Positions 9,031 to 17,795 of a stretch of DNA of 64,000 nt are shown piece by piece. The first letter of the stretch is position 1. The number at the start of each line of letters is the position of its first letter. Source of the DNA: Burkholderia diffusa (GTDB taxonomy: Bacteria; Pseudomonadota; Gammaproteobacteria; Burkholderiales; Burkholderiaceae); NCBI RefSeq assembly GCF_001718315.1, contig NZ_CP013363.1, positions 868,001-932,000 on the forward strand, given 5' to 3'. Position numbers and translations under genes: made by a program. The notes below the pieces were generated by a model. The model saw only the letters and a list, made by a program, of their open reading frames with translations. It did not search any database and was not told the origin of the DNA.

Positions 9031-10545
9031 ATGTCTTCTTCACGCATCCTCGCTCCCGCGCTGCGTTCCCTCGTCCGCACCGCCGACGAAGCCGCCGCGC
9101 TGATTCGTCCCGGCATGACCGTCGCCATGAGCGGCTTCACCGGCTCGGGCTACCCGAAGGCCGTGCCCGCCGCGCTCGCCGCCCACATCGAAGCGGCCCA
9201 CGCGCGCGGCGAGGACTTCCGGATCAACGTGCTGACGGGCGCATCGACGGCGCCCGAACTCGACGGCGCGCTCGCCCGCACCGACGGCATCTCGATGCGC
9301 TTGCCGTACCAGTCCGACCCGACGCTGCGCGACAAGATCAACGCCGGTGAAGTCGATTACCAGGACGTCCACCTGAGCCACGTCGCACAATACGCATGGT
9401 TCGGGCTGTACGGCGACCTCGACGTCGCGATCGTCGAAGTCGCGGGCATCCGCGAGGACGGGCGGCTGATTCCGTCCGCGTCGATCGGCAACAACAAGAC
9501 GTGGCTCGAGCAGGCGAAGCATGTGATCCTGGAAGTCAATTCGCGCCAGCCGCTCGGTCTCGACGGGATGCACGACGTCTATTACGGCACCGCGCTGCCG
9601 CCGCACCGCAAGCCGATTCCGTTGACGAAGAGCGATGACCGGATCGGCGAGCCGTACCTGCGCTGCCCGGCTGAGAAGATCGTCGCGATCGTCGAGACCG
9701 ACGCGCCGGACCGCAGCAACGCGTTCTCCGCGCCGGACGCCACGTCGAAGCAGATCGCGCTGCAACTGATCGACTTCCTGCGTCACGAAGTGAAGCGCGG
9801 CCGCCTGCCGGAAAACCTGCTGCCGCTGCAGTCGGGCGTCGGCAACATCACGAACGCGGTGCTCGCGGAACTGAGCTCGGCCGGCTTCTCGAACCTGACC
9901 GCGTACACCGAAGTGATCCAGGACGGCATGCTCGACCTGCTCGACGACGGCACGCTGAGCTTCGCGTCGGCCACGGCGCTGTCGCTGAGTCCGGCCGCCG
10001 TGCAGCGCTTCGCCGACGAGATCGCCACGTTCCGCGAAAAGATCCTGCTGCGCCCGCAGGAGATCAGCAACCACCCGGAACTCGTGCGCCGCCTCGGCTG
10101 CATCGCGATGAACGGGATGATCGAAGCCGACATCTACGGCAACGTGAATTCGACGCACGTGATGGGCACGAAGATCCAGAACGGTATCGGCGGCTCGGGC
10201 GATTTCGCGCGCAACGGCTACCTGTCGTGCTTCATGTCGGCCAGCACCGCGAAGGGCGGCGCGATCTCGAGGATCGTGCCGATGGCGAGCCACGTCGACC
10301 ATACCGAGCACGACGTCGCGGTGGTCGTCACCGAACAGGGGCTCGCCGACCTGCGTGGCCTGTCGCCGAAGCAGCGTGCGCGCAAGATCATCGCGACCTG
10401 CGCGCATCCCGACTACCGGCCGATGCTCGAGGACTACTTCGAGCGCGCGTCGCGCGAGAGCTTCGGCAAGCACACGCCGCACCTGCTCGCCGAGGCGCTG
10501 GCGTGGCACGAACGCTACGTGCGCACCGGGACGATGAAGGCCTGA
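9031..10545 (+). CDS. Succinate:acetate/propionate CoA-transferase (acetyl-CoA hydrolase family)
   Basis: A 504-residue class I CoA-transferase that moves CoA between acetyl- or propionyl-CoA and succinate, as in AarC, Cat1 and YgfH. SGFTGSGYPKAVP near residue 35, SGVGNITNAVLAEL at 268-281 and AYTEVIQDG at 291-299 are family landmarks. Glu294 sits exactly where AarC has its catalytic Glu294. GTKIQNGIGGSGDFARNG and the histidine-rich VDHTEHDVAV follow. An upstream in-frame extension to 8539 has no similarity, and ATG 9031 leads directly into the domain. The gene stands alone and probably balances acetyl-CoA and succinyl-CoA pools; nothing here ties it to the neighbouring operon. Confidence 0.9.
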   Translation: MSSSRILAPALRSLVRTADEAAALIRPGMTVAMSGFTGSGYPKAVPAALAAHIEAAHARGEDFRINVLTGASTAPELDGALARTDGISMRLPYQSDPTLRDKINAGEVDYQDVHLSHVAQYAWFGLYGDLDVAIVEVAGIREDGRLIPSASIGNNKTWLEQAKHVILEVNSRQPLGLDGMHDVYYGTALPPHRKPIPLTKSDDRIGEPYLRCPAEKIVAIVETDAPDRSNAFSAPDATSKQIALQLIDFLRHEVKRGRLPENLLPLQSGVGNITNAVLAELSSAGFSNLTAYTEVIQDGMLDLLDDGTLSFASATALSLSPAAVQRFADEIATFREKILLRPQEISNHPELVRRLGCIAMNGMIEADIYGNVNSTHVMGTKIQNGIGGSGDFARNGYLSCFMSASTAKGGAISRIVPMASHVDHTEHDVAVVVTEQGLADLRGLSPKQRARKIIATCAHPDYRPMLEDYFERASRESFGKHTPHLLAEALAWHERYVRTGTMKA

Positions 10546-10582
10546 CGTTGCGGCCCGCGGCGGGCACGCGCCCGTCGCATCG

Positions 10583-12115
10583 TCAATCCATCGCCGCATG
10601 TGCGACGTCCACGCTCGCCGTTTTCTGCGGCGGGCGGATCAGCAGCAACAGCGGAATCATCAGCAGCGTCGCCACGAACATCAGCTTGAAGTCGTTCAGG
10701 TAGGCGATCATCGCGGCCTGCTGGTTGATCGTGCGGTCGAGCAGCGCGATGTCGAGGTGACTGCCGGCCATCGCCTGCACGGCCGGGTCGAACGGCGTGA
10801 TGTGGGTCGCGAGGTCGGCATGCGCGACTTGCGTGTTGCGCGTCATCAGCGTCTGCACGATCGAGATGCCGATACTGCTGCCGATGTTGCGCATCAGGCT
10901 GTAGGTGGCCGTGCCGTCCGCGCGCAGCTCCGGCTGCAGCGTCGAGAACGACAGCGCGCTCAGCGGCACGAACACGAGCCCCAGCCCGAAGCCCTGGACC
11001 ACGCCGGGCCACACGATGTCCGCCTCGGACAGCACGATCGTGTACTGCATCATCTGCCACAGCGCGAGCGCGGAAATCGCCAGCCCGGCGAACAGCAATG
11101 CCCGCGCGTCCACGTATTTCAACAAGCGCCCGACGAACAGCATCGCGATCATCGTGCCGGCGCCGCTCGGCGCGGTGACGAGGCCCGTCGTCGCGACCGG
11201 ATAGCCCATCAGGTTCTGCAGCATCGGCGGCAACAGCGCGCGCGTCGCATACAGCACAGCGCCGACGACGAAGATGAACAGCGTGCCGGTTGCGAAGTTC
11301 GGGTCGCGCAGCAGCTCCGACTTGAAGAACGACGCCTTGCCGACGGTCGCGGTATGCACGAGGAAGAATGCGAAGCTCAGTGCGGCGACGAGCGCCTCGA
11401 TGCGGATTTCGTACGAGCCGAACCAGTCGAGCTGTTCGCCGCGGTCGAGCATCGCCTGGAATGCGCCGATCGCGAGCGCGAGCGTCGCGAAGCCGAACGC
11501 GTCGAATTTCACGTGCGGGCGTGGCGCGCGAGCGGGCAGGAATGTCAGCACGCCGGCCAGCGCGAACGCGCCGATCGGCACGTTGATGAAGAACACCCAG
11601 CGCCAGTTGTAGCTGTCGGTGAGCCAGCCGCCGAGCGTCGGGCCGAGGATCGGGCCGACCATCACCCCCATCCCCCAGATCGCCATTGCCTGGCCCTGTT
11701 TTTCGCGTGGGTTGATGTCGAGCAGGATCGACTGCGACAGCGGCACCAGCGCGGCGCCGAACACGCCCTGCAGCAGCCGCGCGCCGACGATCTGCACAAG
11801 CGACTCGGACAGCCCGCACAACGCGGACGCGATCGTGAAGCCCGCGATCGAGATCGTCAGCAGCCGCTTCATGCTGAGGCGGTCGGAGAGCCAGCCGGTC
11901 AGCGGCGTCGCGATCGCCGCGGCGACGATATAGGAAGTGAGAACCCAGGTGATTTCGTCTTGCGACGCGGACAGCGTGCCCTGCATGTGCGGCAGCGCGA
12001 CGTTCGCGATCGTGCTGTCGAGGGTCTGGATCAGCGTCGCGAGCATGATCGACAGGGTCAGCATCGGCCGGTTGAGGGCGAGCGGCGAGGCGGGGGCGTC
12101 GGCGGCGGGATTCAA
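10583..12115 (-). CDS. DHA2 (EmrB/QacA-type) multidrug efflux transporter
   Basis: A 510-residue, 14-helix major facilitator. Family motifs are LDSTIANVALPHMQ in helix 1, WLSDRLSMKRLL after helix 2, GARLLQGVFGAALVPLSQ, and WRWVFFINVPIG typical of DHA2 drug exporters. It would export toxic hydrophobic compounds by proton antiport. The best start is TTG at 12115, which has GGAG seven bases upstream; the next ATG would cut into helix 1. It is divergent from a MarR-type gene across 133 bases with a palindrome, the classic repressor/pump arrangement. No membrane-fusion (EmrA) or outer-membrane partner is adjacent, so it may work alone or with partners elsewhere. Confidence 0.88.
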   Translation of the reverse strand: MNPAADAPASPLALNRPMLTLSIMLATLIQTLDSTIANVALPHMQGTLSASQDEITWVLTSYIVAAAIATPLTGWLSDRLSMKRLLTISIAGFTIASALCGLSESLVQIVGARLLQGVFGAALVPLSQSILLDINPREKQGQAMAIWGMGVMVGPILGPTLGGWLTDSYNWRWVFFINVPIGAFALAGVLTFLPARAPRPHVKFDAFGFATLALAIGAFQAMLDRGEQLDWFGSYEIRIEALVAALSFAFFLVHTATVGKASFFKSELLRDPNFATGTLFIFVVGAVLYATRALLPPMLQNLMGYPVATTGLVTAPSGAGTMIAMLFVGRLLKYVDARALLFAGLAISALALWQMMQYTIVLSEADIVWPGVVQGFGLGLVFVPLSALSFSTLQPELRADGTATYSLMRNIGSSIGISIVQTLMTRNTQVAHADLATHITPFDPAVQAMAGSHLDIALLDRTINQQAAMIAYLNDFKLMFVATLLMIPLLLLIRPPQKTASVDVAHAAMD

Positions 12116-12167
12116 GCAGTGTCTCCGTGGGGCGGTCGCCGTGGGCGGCGATCCGGTATGGCTCGAA

Positions 12168-12187
12168 TTATAAGCACGCTTATTATA
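12168..12187. promoter_or_regulatory. Probable MarR operator between efflux pump and regulator
   Basis: Inverted repeat ATAAGC-AC-GCTTAT (12171-12184), extended by two further matching pairs outside one mismatch. It is AT-rich in a GC-rich context and lies between the divergent DHA2 pump and MarR genes. Its size and position fit MarR-family operators; binding itself is inferred. Confidence 0.65.
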
Positions 12188-12248
12188 TTCGTGCTCATCG
12201 CCTGGCCCGAGCCGCGGGCGATTCGCGGCCTGCCCCTATAATCGCCGC

Positions 12249-12689
12249 ATGGACAAGACTTACGAGAACCGGATCGGCTACCTGATTTCCGACGTGGCCC
12301 GCCTGCAAGGACGCCTGTTCGACCGGCGCGCGAAGCGCCTCGGACTGACGCGCGCGCAAAGCCGCGTGCTCGCGTACCTGACGTGGAAGGGCGAGATGAA
12401 TCAGGCGCGGCTCGCGGAATGGCTCGAGATCACGCCGATCTCGCTGACGCGGCTGCTCGACCGGATGGAAGGCTGCGGGTGGATCGAACGCATCGCGAAC
12501 GACGATGATCGCCGCGCGTTCGTGATCCGGCTGACCGACAAGTCGCGCGACATCTTTCCGCAGATGCTGGAAGTGGGCGACACCGTCACCGACGACGGGC
12601 TGCGCGGCTTCACGCGCGACGAGCGCGACACGCTCGTGCGCCTGCTCGGCCGCGTGCGCCACAACCTGATCGACAGCGGCGGCGAATGA
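12249..12689 (+). CDS. MarR family transcriptional regulator
   Basis: A 146-residue winged-helix regulator. The core spans residues 30-95: LGLTRAQSRVLAYL, then the recognition helix around AEWLEITPISLTRLLDRME and the wing NDDDRRAFVIRLTDK, the standard MarR DxRR wing signature. It should bind the palindrome in the divergent promoter region and repress itself and the DHA2 pump until a ligand, often an aromatic acid or drug, releases it. No cysteine of the oxidant-sensing OhrR type is seen near the N-terminus. The start is supported by the divergent spacing and by the MDKTYENR N-terminus. Confidence 0.9.
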   Translation: MDKTYENRIGYLISDVARLQGRLFDRRAKRLGLTRAQSRVLAYLTWKGEMNQARLAEWLEITPISLTRLLDRMEGCGWIERIANDDDRRAFVIRLTDKSRDIFPQMLEVGDTVTDDGLRGFTRDERDTLVRLLGRVRHNLIDSGGE

Positions 12690-12923
12690 CCGCGATGGGC
12701 GGTGAACGACCCGGCGCCGCCAGCCCGAACGCCATGCGACGCGGCAGCGCCCACGGGTCCGTCACGCGTGTCGCGCCCGCGCCGACCAGCAGGACGCGCG
12801 GCGCGCAATCGGGTGAGGTCGTCGTGGTCGCGGCGACGCGGCTTGTCGGGACATGATTCGGTTTCGGCGAATTCATGGCGGTCCAGGCTTGTGTCGAAGG
12901 AATCGAGCGATTACCTTGCAACT

Positions 12924-12937
12924 TCAAGTTCACTTGA
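12924..12937. promoter_or_regulatory. MerR-type operator upstream of the merR-like gene
   Basis: Perfect inverted repeat TCAAGT-TC-ACTTGA eight bases before the start codon of the MerR-family gene, with TTGCAA just upstream as a possible -35. The core resembles the SoxR-type box (CTCAAG...CTTGAG). It probably mediates autoregulation. Confidence 0.5.
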
Positions 12938-12945
12938 GATCGAGC

Positions 12946-13371
12946 ATGAGCCGTCTGGATATCGCCGAAGTCGCGCGCCGCTCGGGATTGCCCGCGTCGA
13001 CGCTGCGTTACTACGAGGAAAAGGGATTGATCGTGCCGAACGGCCGTCATGGGCTGCGGCGCCAGTACGACGAGTCGGTGCTGGAGCGTCTTGCGCTGAT
13101 CGCGCTCGGCCGCGAGGCCGGTTTTTCGCTGGACGACATCCTCGCGATGGTCGGCACGGACGGCCGGCCCGTGATCGATCGCGCGAAGCTCGACGACAAG
13201 GCCGACGAGCTCGACCGCACCATCCGACGTCTCGGCGCGGTGCGCGACGCGTTGCGGCATGCGGCCGCCTGCCCGGCTCCGAGTCATCTCGAGTGTCCGT
13301 CGTTCCGCAAGCTGCTGCGCATCGCGGCGCATCGTCATCCGGCGCGCCGCATGAAGACGGAAGGCGCGTAA
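12946..13371 (+). CDS. MerR family transcriptional regulator
   Basis: A 141-residue regulator with an N-terminal MerR helix-turn-helix: IAEVARRSGLPASTLRYYEEKGLI at residues 5-28, then the RRQYDESVLERLALI wing and GFSLDDILAMV. A dimerisation helix follows (KADELDRTIRRLGAVRDAL). The C-terminus has two cysteines, HAAACPAPSHLECPSF, not the four-cysteine CX2CXCX5C iron-sulfur motif of SoxR, so metal, thiol or small-molecule sensing are all open. ATG 12946 starts the domain; a longer frame from 12853 would run through the operator. No obvious target gene is adjacent other than itself. Confidence 0.85.
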   Translation: MSRLDIAEVARRSGLPASTLRYYEEKGLIVPNGRHGLRRQYDESVLERLALIALGREAGFSLDDILAMVGTDGRPVIDRAKLDDKADELDRTIRRLGAVRDALRHAAACPAPSHLECPSFRKLLRIAAHRHPARRMKTEGA

Positions 13372-13458
13372 AAGGTCAGGCCGTCCGGTTTGCCGAAGCG
13401 CGGGCGCTCGGGCGAGTCGCGCTGCGGCCGTACCGTGGCGGCTGGCGTCCTGGGCGCC

Positions 13459-14337
13459 TCATCCGGCGTAATACACGCGGCATTCCATCTCGCGTCCGCG
13501 CACGATGCGCTTGCCGACGAGCGCGCCGAGCGTTTCGGTGACGACGGTCCGCTGGTTCTCGCATTGCAACGCATCGTAGAAGTAGAGCGCGACCCAGTCC
13601 GCAGTGCGACCGGACTCCTGCGGGCGCACGGGATACGGGCACAGCGCGGTGAAATGCCAGCCGCCTTTCGTCATGTGCATCACGGGCGGCTGAATGCTCA
13701 CGTCCGCGTTCAGCCGACGTGAGACGAGCGTGGGCAGGATGCCGGCGGCGGCCTTGTTGCGGTACAGGCGGTCGATGTAAAGCAGCAGTTCGACCGGCGG
13801 CTCGGCGCCGAGGCTGGCGTCGCGCGCGTGGCCTTGCCAGCGCCGGCGCCGGCTCAGCACGTCGTCGAGCGCGGCGCGGATGCCTGCCGCGCGACGCGGG
13901 CCGACGCCCGGGATCGCTTCGAGCTGGCCGCTGCGGGCCGCGCGTTCGAGATCCTCGAGCGTATCGATGTGCAACTGATCGTGGATCCGCAGGGCGAGCG
14001 CGTGGCCGATGCCCGGCACCGCTTCGAATGCGGACGCGCGCTCCGCGTCGCCACGCAGCCGGTCGAGCAGGCGCCAGCGTCCGGTCACCAGAAGTTCGGC
14101 GATCGCCTGCGCGACGCCCGTGCCGACCTCCGGCAGTGCGCCGAGCGCATCGACGCCGCCCGCGTCGAACCGCGTGCGAATGCCGTCCGCGAGTGATTCG
14201 ATCGTATCGGCCGATGCGCGGTAGGCGGCAACCCGATAAGGATTCGCGCCCTGGTCGGCAAGCAACTGCGCGGCCTCGCGCAGGCAGGCCGCGATCTGCC
14301 GGTTTTCCTCGTGTGTCTGGCCGATGGTCGTTTGCAT
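13459..14337 (-). CDS. Helix-hairpin-helix DNA-binding protein (PolX N-terminal-like)
   Basis: A 292-residue protein resembling the N-terminal half of family X DNA polymerases without the polymerase palm. After an 8-kDa-domain-like helix region (ADQGANPYRVAAYRASADTI), three HhH-type loops are visible: LPEVGTGVAQAIAELL, VPGIGHALALRIHDQL and IPGVGPRRAAGIRAAL. The last ~110 residues (PPVELLLYIDRLYRN onward) form a separate domain I do not recognise. A role in DNA repair or structure-specific DNA binding is plausible but unproved. ATG 14337 is preferred over a GTG-led extension to 14394. It lies just upstream of, and co-oriented with, the sigma factor gene's stop side, with 181 bases between the genes. 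Confidence 0.7.
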   Translation of the reverse strand: MQTTIGQTHEENRQIAACLREAAQLLADQGANPYRVAAYRASADTIESLADGIRTRFDAGGVDALGALPEVGTGVAQAIAELLVTGRWRLLDRLRGDAERASAFEAVPGIGHALALRIHDQLHIDTLEDLERAARSGQLEAIPGVGPRRAAGIRAALDDVLSRRRRWQGHARDASLGAEPPVELLLYIDRLYRNKAAAGILPTLVSRRLNADVSIQPPVMHMTKGGWHFTALCPYPVRPQESGRTADWVALYFYDALQCENQRTVVTETLGALVGKRIVRGREMECRVYYAG

Positions 14338-14410
14338 GTGGGTCGCCTGGGGATGTGCAAACGGATGGACACCGTGCGCAGTGCGCCGGCCCAATTCTTA
14401 TTTCAACATA

Positions 14411-14422
14411 TTGTCATGACAA
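14411..14422. promoter_or_regulatory. Palindrome upstream of the HhH gene
   Basis: Perfect 12-base palindrome TTGTCATGACAA in an AT-rich patch 74 bases before the HhH gene start. Read on the minus strand, TTGTCA with a 16-base gap to TAAGAA could also serve as a promoter, so the palindrome may be an operator over the -35 element. The binding protein is unknown. Confidence 0.35.
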
Positions 14423-14518
14423 GCGACGAGCAAAACTTGATGTGCGTCAATGGCAAACGTTGCGCCGGCGGAACCGGGCGCGCGTGCATGCCGTGCCGCA
14501 GCATGAACGCGCGACCCG

Positions 14519-16081
14519 TTACGCGTCGAGGAACGACTGCGCGCCCTCGGCCTCCGCGGCCATGCGCAGCGTGGCGAGGGCGCGCTTCTCGATCTGCCGC
14601 ACGCGTTCGCGCGACATCCCCGCGTCCTGGGCGATCGCATCGTAGGTGTCGGGCTCGGCGCCGCCAAGGCCGAACCGCCGGCGCAGCACGTCGGCCTCGG
14701 CCGGCGTGACCGAGCGCAACAGCGACGTCACGCACTCGCGCATGCGCGTGTCCGCCAGCCGCTCGAACGGGCTCGCCGATGCCTGGTCCTCGATCAGATC
14801 GACGAGGCCGGTATCTGCATCGGGCAGCGGCGTGTCGAGCGACAGCGGCTCGGCAGGCAGCGCGAGCACTGCGCGCAGCTTGTCCTCGGCGAGTCCGGTC
14901 TCGGCCGCGAGTTCGGCCGGCGTCGCGCGGCGGCCCGTGCGCTGGCGAAAGCGCAGTGCATGGCGCTGCACGCGCTGGTGCTGGTCGCCGACGTGCACGG
15001 GCACGCGGATCGTGCGCGAGCGGTCGGCCACTGCGCGCGCGACCGCCTGCCGGATCCACCAGGTCGCGTAGGTCGAGAACTTGAAGCCGCGCCGGTATTC
15101 GAACTTCTCGATCGCACGCATCAGGCCGAGGCAGCCGTCCTGCACGAGATCGGGCAGGTCGACGCCGCGGTTCATGTACTTGCGCGCGATCGACAGCACG
15201 AGGCGCAGGTTCGCCTCGAGCATCGCGCGCGTGCCGTCGCGCACCTTTTGCTGACCGTCGCTCAGCGCGGCGCCGAGCGCGCGCCGCGCGACGAGGTCGA
15301 AGCACACGGCGTCGGTGCCCGCGATGGCGTTCGTCCCGGCGTCCACCGGTGCGGCGGCGAGCACGCGCACGACGCGGCTCGCTTCGTCGACGGCCGGTGC
15401 AACCCACGCGAGCGAACCGAGCAGCGCGGCCAGGCGGTTACGCGCGTCGCGATACTCGGCCGAGCGACAGCCCCGCGCATGCAACGCGTCCCGCACTGTC
15501 GCAACCGCGTCCTGCAGCGTGTCGTAGCGCGCGGGTGCCGGCGCGTCGCCTCCGCCGTCGTCGACGTCATCGCCTTCGTTGGCGGCCGTGCCGCTCGCAC
15601 GCGTTTCGGCATGGCGCGCGAGCAGCGCCTCGACGGCCGCCGGGCAGCCGGCGAGCGCGTGAAGGATCTGATGGCGGCCCGTCTCGATCTCGCGGGCAAG
15701 CACGATTTCGTCCTCGCGCTTGAGCAGCGGCACCGCGTGGATGCGGCGCATGTAGAGCGCGAGCGGATCGGTCGATGCACCGGTGCCACGGGCGAGATCG
15801 CCGAGCAGCGCGCGGCCCTCGTCGAGCGCGTCGCGATCGACGTCGGCCGGTGCCGCGCCCGCGAACGGCGCCGGCGCGGCGGGTTCGTCGAGCACTGCGA
15901 TGCCGATGTCGGCGAGCGCGGCGCGCACGACGTCCAGCGCGTCGGGGCTGTCGCTTTCCGGCGGCAGCGCGTCGACGAGGTCGGCGTGTGTCAGATAACC
16001 CTGTTCGCCGGCAAGCGCCAGCAGTTGGATGATCGGATCGAAGGGCGTGTCCGCCCGAAGCGTGGGGCGTGGCGTAGTCAT
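14519..16081 (-). CDS. RpoD-type (sigma-70) RNA polymerase sigma factor paralogue
   Basis: A 520-residue sigma factor with every group-1 region. Region 1.1-like is [21 protein letters not shown]; region 1.2 is [16 protein letters not shown]; region 2 includes [23 protein letters not shown] and [19 protein letters not shown]; region 3 follows; region 4.2 is [17 protein letters not shown]. It is much shorter than the housekeeping Burkholderia RpoD because the non-conserved insert after 1.2 is reduced. In region 2.4 the Gln that reads the -10 element is kept (WWIRQ), but the residue matching E. coli Thr440 is Ala, and the flanking residues differ from the usual RQAITRSI. A second, specialised RpoD with shifted promoter preference is the likely reading. 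What turns it on is not visible. Confidence 0.88.
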   Translation of the reverse strand: MTTPRPTLRADTPFDPIIQLLALAGEQGYLTHADLVDALPPESDSPDALDVVRAALADIGIAVLDEPAAPAPFAGAAPADVDRDALDEGRALLGDLARGTGASTDPLALYMRRIHAVPLLKREDEIVLAREIETGRHQILHALAGCPAAVEALLARHAETRASGTAANEGDDVDDGGGDAPAPARYDTLQDAVATVRDALHARGCRSAEYRDARNRLAALLGSLAWVAPAVDEASRVVRVLAAAPVDAGTNAIAGTDAVCFDLVARRALGAALSDGQQKVRDGTRAMLEANLRLVLSIARKYMNRGVDLPDLVQDGCLGLMRAIEKFEYRRGFKFSTYATWWIRQAVARAVADRSRTIRVPVHVGDQHQRVQRHALRFRQRTGRRATPAELAAETGLAEDKLRAVLALPAEPLSLDTPLPDADTGLVDLIEDQASASPFERLADTRMRECVTSLLRSVTPAEADVLRRRFGLGGAEPDTYDAIAQDAGMSRERVRQIEKRALATLRMAAEAEGAQSFLDA

Positions 16082-16392
16082 GTCGATGGCGGCGCGAGCC
16101 GCGTTCCTGTCTGGGCGGGCCGAAGTCCGCGGGTTTCAGGCTACCGGGGGACCGCGAACGCCCGTTCGCGCCGGCCAGCCTGACTCGATATTCAACTTGA
16201 GGGCATTTGCGCCAACTTCAACGCCGGCGCGGCTGACGCGCGAGCACGCGGCATGCCCGCGCTGCCGTGCCCGGTTCTGCACGGCGGCGAAACAAAAAGT
16301 AACTGATCAAACCCGCAGAAATATGCAACGGACGTAAGCTAGAGTCAGGCGCGCGCCACGCGGCGACGCGCCGATTCCCTGCGGAGCCTCGA
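16082..16392. other. Divergent intergenic region, sigma factor / lipoprotein genes
   Basis: 311 bases holding the divergent promoters of the sigma factor gene and the lipoprotein gene. The half next to the lipoprotein gene is the AT-richer side (acaaaaagtaactgatcaaa, then taagctagag as a possible -10). No gene and no strong inverted repeat were seen. Confidence 0.45.
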
Positions 16393-16818
16393 ATGAACGC
16401 GATTCCCGCCGCGCGGCCTGCCGTCATGGCGCTGGCCATGCTTGCGCTGAGCGGCTGTTATTACACCGGTCCATACGGCTATGCGCCGTATTACGCGCCT
16501 GTTCCCGCCACGGTGTCGCAGCGCGAGATCCCGGCGGCGCCGGCAACCGCCGGACCGGCCATGCCGTCGACGCCCGCGGTGCCACCGCGGGCAGACGATT
16601 ACGCTTACGTACCGGCTCCCGTGTATGTCGCGCCGGCCTACGTGCCTTACCCGGTCTACTATCCCGCGTACTACCCGGGCTGGTATGGGCCGCCCGTCGC
16701 GATCGGCCTCGGTTTCTGGGGGCATTGGGGCGGCGGCTACCGGGGCGGATACTGGCACCGTCCGTGGGGCGGCGGCCACTGGGGAGGCGGGCATTGGGGC
16801 GGGGGCCATCGACACTGA
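16393..16818 (+). CDS. Tyr/Gly/Pro-rich lipoprotein
   Basis: A 141-residue exported lipoprotein. A basic start and hydrophobic stretch end in the lipobox LALSGC (Cys near residue 23). The mature part is low complexity: YYTGPYGYAPYYAPV, a proline/alanine linker, then YVPYPVYYPAYYPGWYG, and a C-terminal run of GGGHWGG repeats ending HRH. The Gly-His-Trp tail could bind metal, but that is a guess from composition. Function unknown. It is co-directional with the SH3-domain gene 33 bases downstream and probably co-transcribed. Confidence 0.75.
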   Translation: MNAIPAARPAVMALAMLALSGCYYTGPYGYAPYYAPVPATVSQREIPAAPATAGPAMPSTPAVPPRADDYAYVPAPVYVAPAYVPYPVYYPAYYPGWYGPPVAIGLGFWGHWGGGYRGGYWHRPWGGGHWGGGHWGGGHRH

Positions 16819-16851
16819 CCGACGCGCGGTGGCGCCGCGCGGGAGAGCACC

Positions 16852-17685
16852 ATGAGCAACACGATCATCCGAAGTTTGTGCGTCGTTCTGTTCGGCATCG
16901 CCGCGGTGCCGGCCGTCGCCGACGCGCAAAGCAGTGCCTACACGAACTCGGCGGCTGAAATTTATGCGGGGCCGGCACCCGATTATCCGGTCGTAGCGCA
17001 GATTCCGCCCGGCACCGCGCTGGACGTGTTCGGTTGCCTGAGCGACTACTCGTGGTGCGATGTCGCACTGCCTGGCGTGCGTGGCTGGATCGACGCGGAG
17101 CAACTCGACTATCCATACCAGGGCAATTACGTGCCGTTGCTCGAATACGGCGCAATCATCGGTGTGCCGGTGACCGGCTTCGCGATCGGCGCGTACTGGG
17201 ATCGGTACTACCGCCATCGGCCGTGGTTTCACGATCGCGATCGCTGGGAGCGCCGTGCCGAGCCGCGCGTCGGCCCCGGCGGGATGCCGCCCGCCTACGG
17301 GCACCCGCAGCCGGGCGGACCGATCCAGCGCGCGCCGGGCGGTCAGCCGCCCGAGCGGCATGATGCACGGCCATCGGCCACGCGCGGTGGCTGGAATGGT
17401 CCGAACCGAGCGCCGGCGCCGCAGGCTGCACCTGCACCTGCACCCAGACCTGGCGCGGGCGCGGGCGCGGGCGGCGCCCGTCAGCCGGCGCCGCCACCAC
17501 CGTCCGCGCCTGGCGGTGGCGCGCCGCGAATGATGGCGCCGCCGACGTATCAGGGCGGCGGCGGTTTCGGCGCACGGCCGCAAGGCGGTGGAAACGGCGG
17601 CGGGAACCGCGGAGGCGGAGGCGGAGGCGGTGGCGGTGGCGGTGGCGGTGGCGGTGGGGGCGGCGCCGACGAATTCCGTCATTGA
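16852..17685 (+). CDS. Exported SH3-domain protein with glycine-rich tail
   Basis: A 277-residue secreted protein. A signal peptide ends near AVADAQS (about residue 26). A bacterial SH3 domain covers residues 30-85 (AEIYAGPAPDYPVVAQIPPGT, then CLSDYSWCDVALPGVRGWIDAEQL), a fold often used for cell-wall or protein contacts. A short hydrophobic patch (YGAIIGVPVTGFAIGAYW) precedes a basic Arg/His/Trp segment. The last 130 residues are Pro/Gly-rich and end in an uninterrupted poly-glycine run encoded by hexanucleotide repeats. The two cysteines in the SH3 part may pair. It probably acts in the periplasm with the adjacent lipoprotein; no specific function can be assigned. Confidence 0.75.
   Translation: MSNTIIRSLCVVLFGIAAVPAVADAQSSAYTNSAAEIYAGPAPDYPVVAQIPPGTALDVFGCLSDYSWCDVALPGVRGWIDAEQLDYPYQGNYVPLLEYGAIIGVPVTGFAIGAYWDRYYRHRPWFHDRDRWERRAEPRVGPGGMPPAYGHPQPGGPIQRAPGGQPPERHDARPSATRGGWNGPNRAPAPQAAPAPAPRPGAGAGAGGARQPAPPPPSAPGGGAPRMMAPPTYQGGGGFGARPQGGGNGGGNRGGGGGGGGGGGGGGGGGGADEFRH
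17611..17658 (+). repeat. Hexanucleotide tandem repeat in the SH3-protein gene
   Basis: Three GGAGGC units, four GGTGGC units and one GGTGGG unit in a row encode poly-glycine. Because the unit is six bases, slippage would change tail length without breaking the frame. Confidence 0.9.
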
Positions 17686-17723
17686 GCGCCGCCTCGGTGC
17701 GGTGGCTTCCGGCGGCGCAGGGT

Positions 17724-17751
17724 AAAAAAAAGCCGCTCCGAGGAGCGGCTT
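17724..17751 (-). terminator. Intrinsic terminator after ilvD
   Basis: On the minus strand the arms AGCCGCTCC and GGAGCGGCT pair perfectly across a two-base loop, followed by a run of seven or more T. It lies about 45 bases past the ilvD stop. The convergent SH3-protein gene ends just before it. Confidence 0.9.
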
Positions 17752-17795
17752 CCGGATGACGCAGGCGGGCCGTTCGCGCAGCCCGCCGCACTGCG

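Noticed and set aside
12946-13371. Naming the MerR-type gene soxR
   Set aside because: The four-cysteine iron-sulfur motif is absent; only the operator resembles a soxbox.
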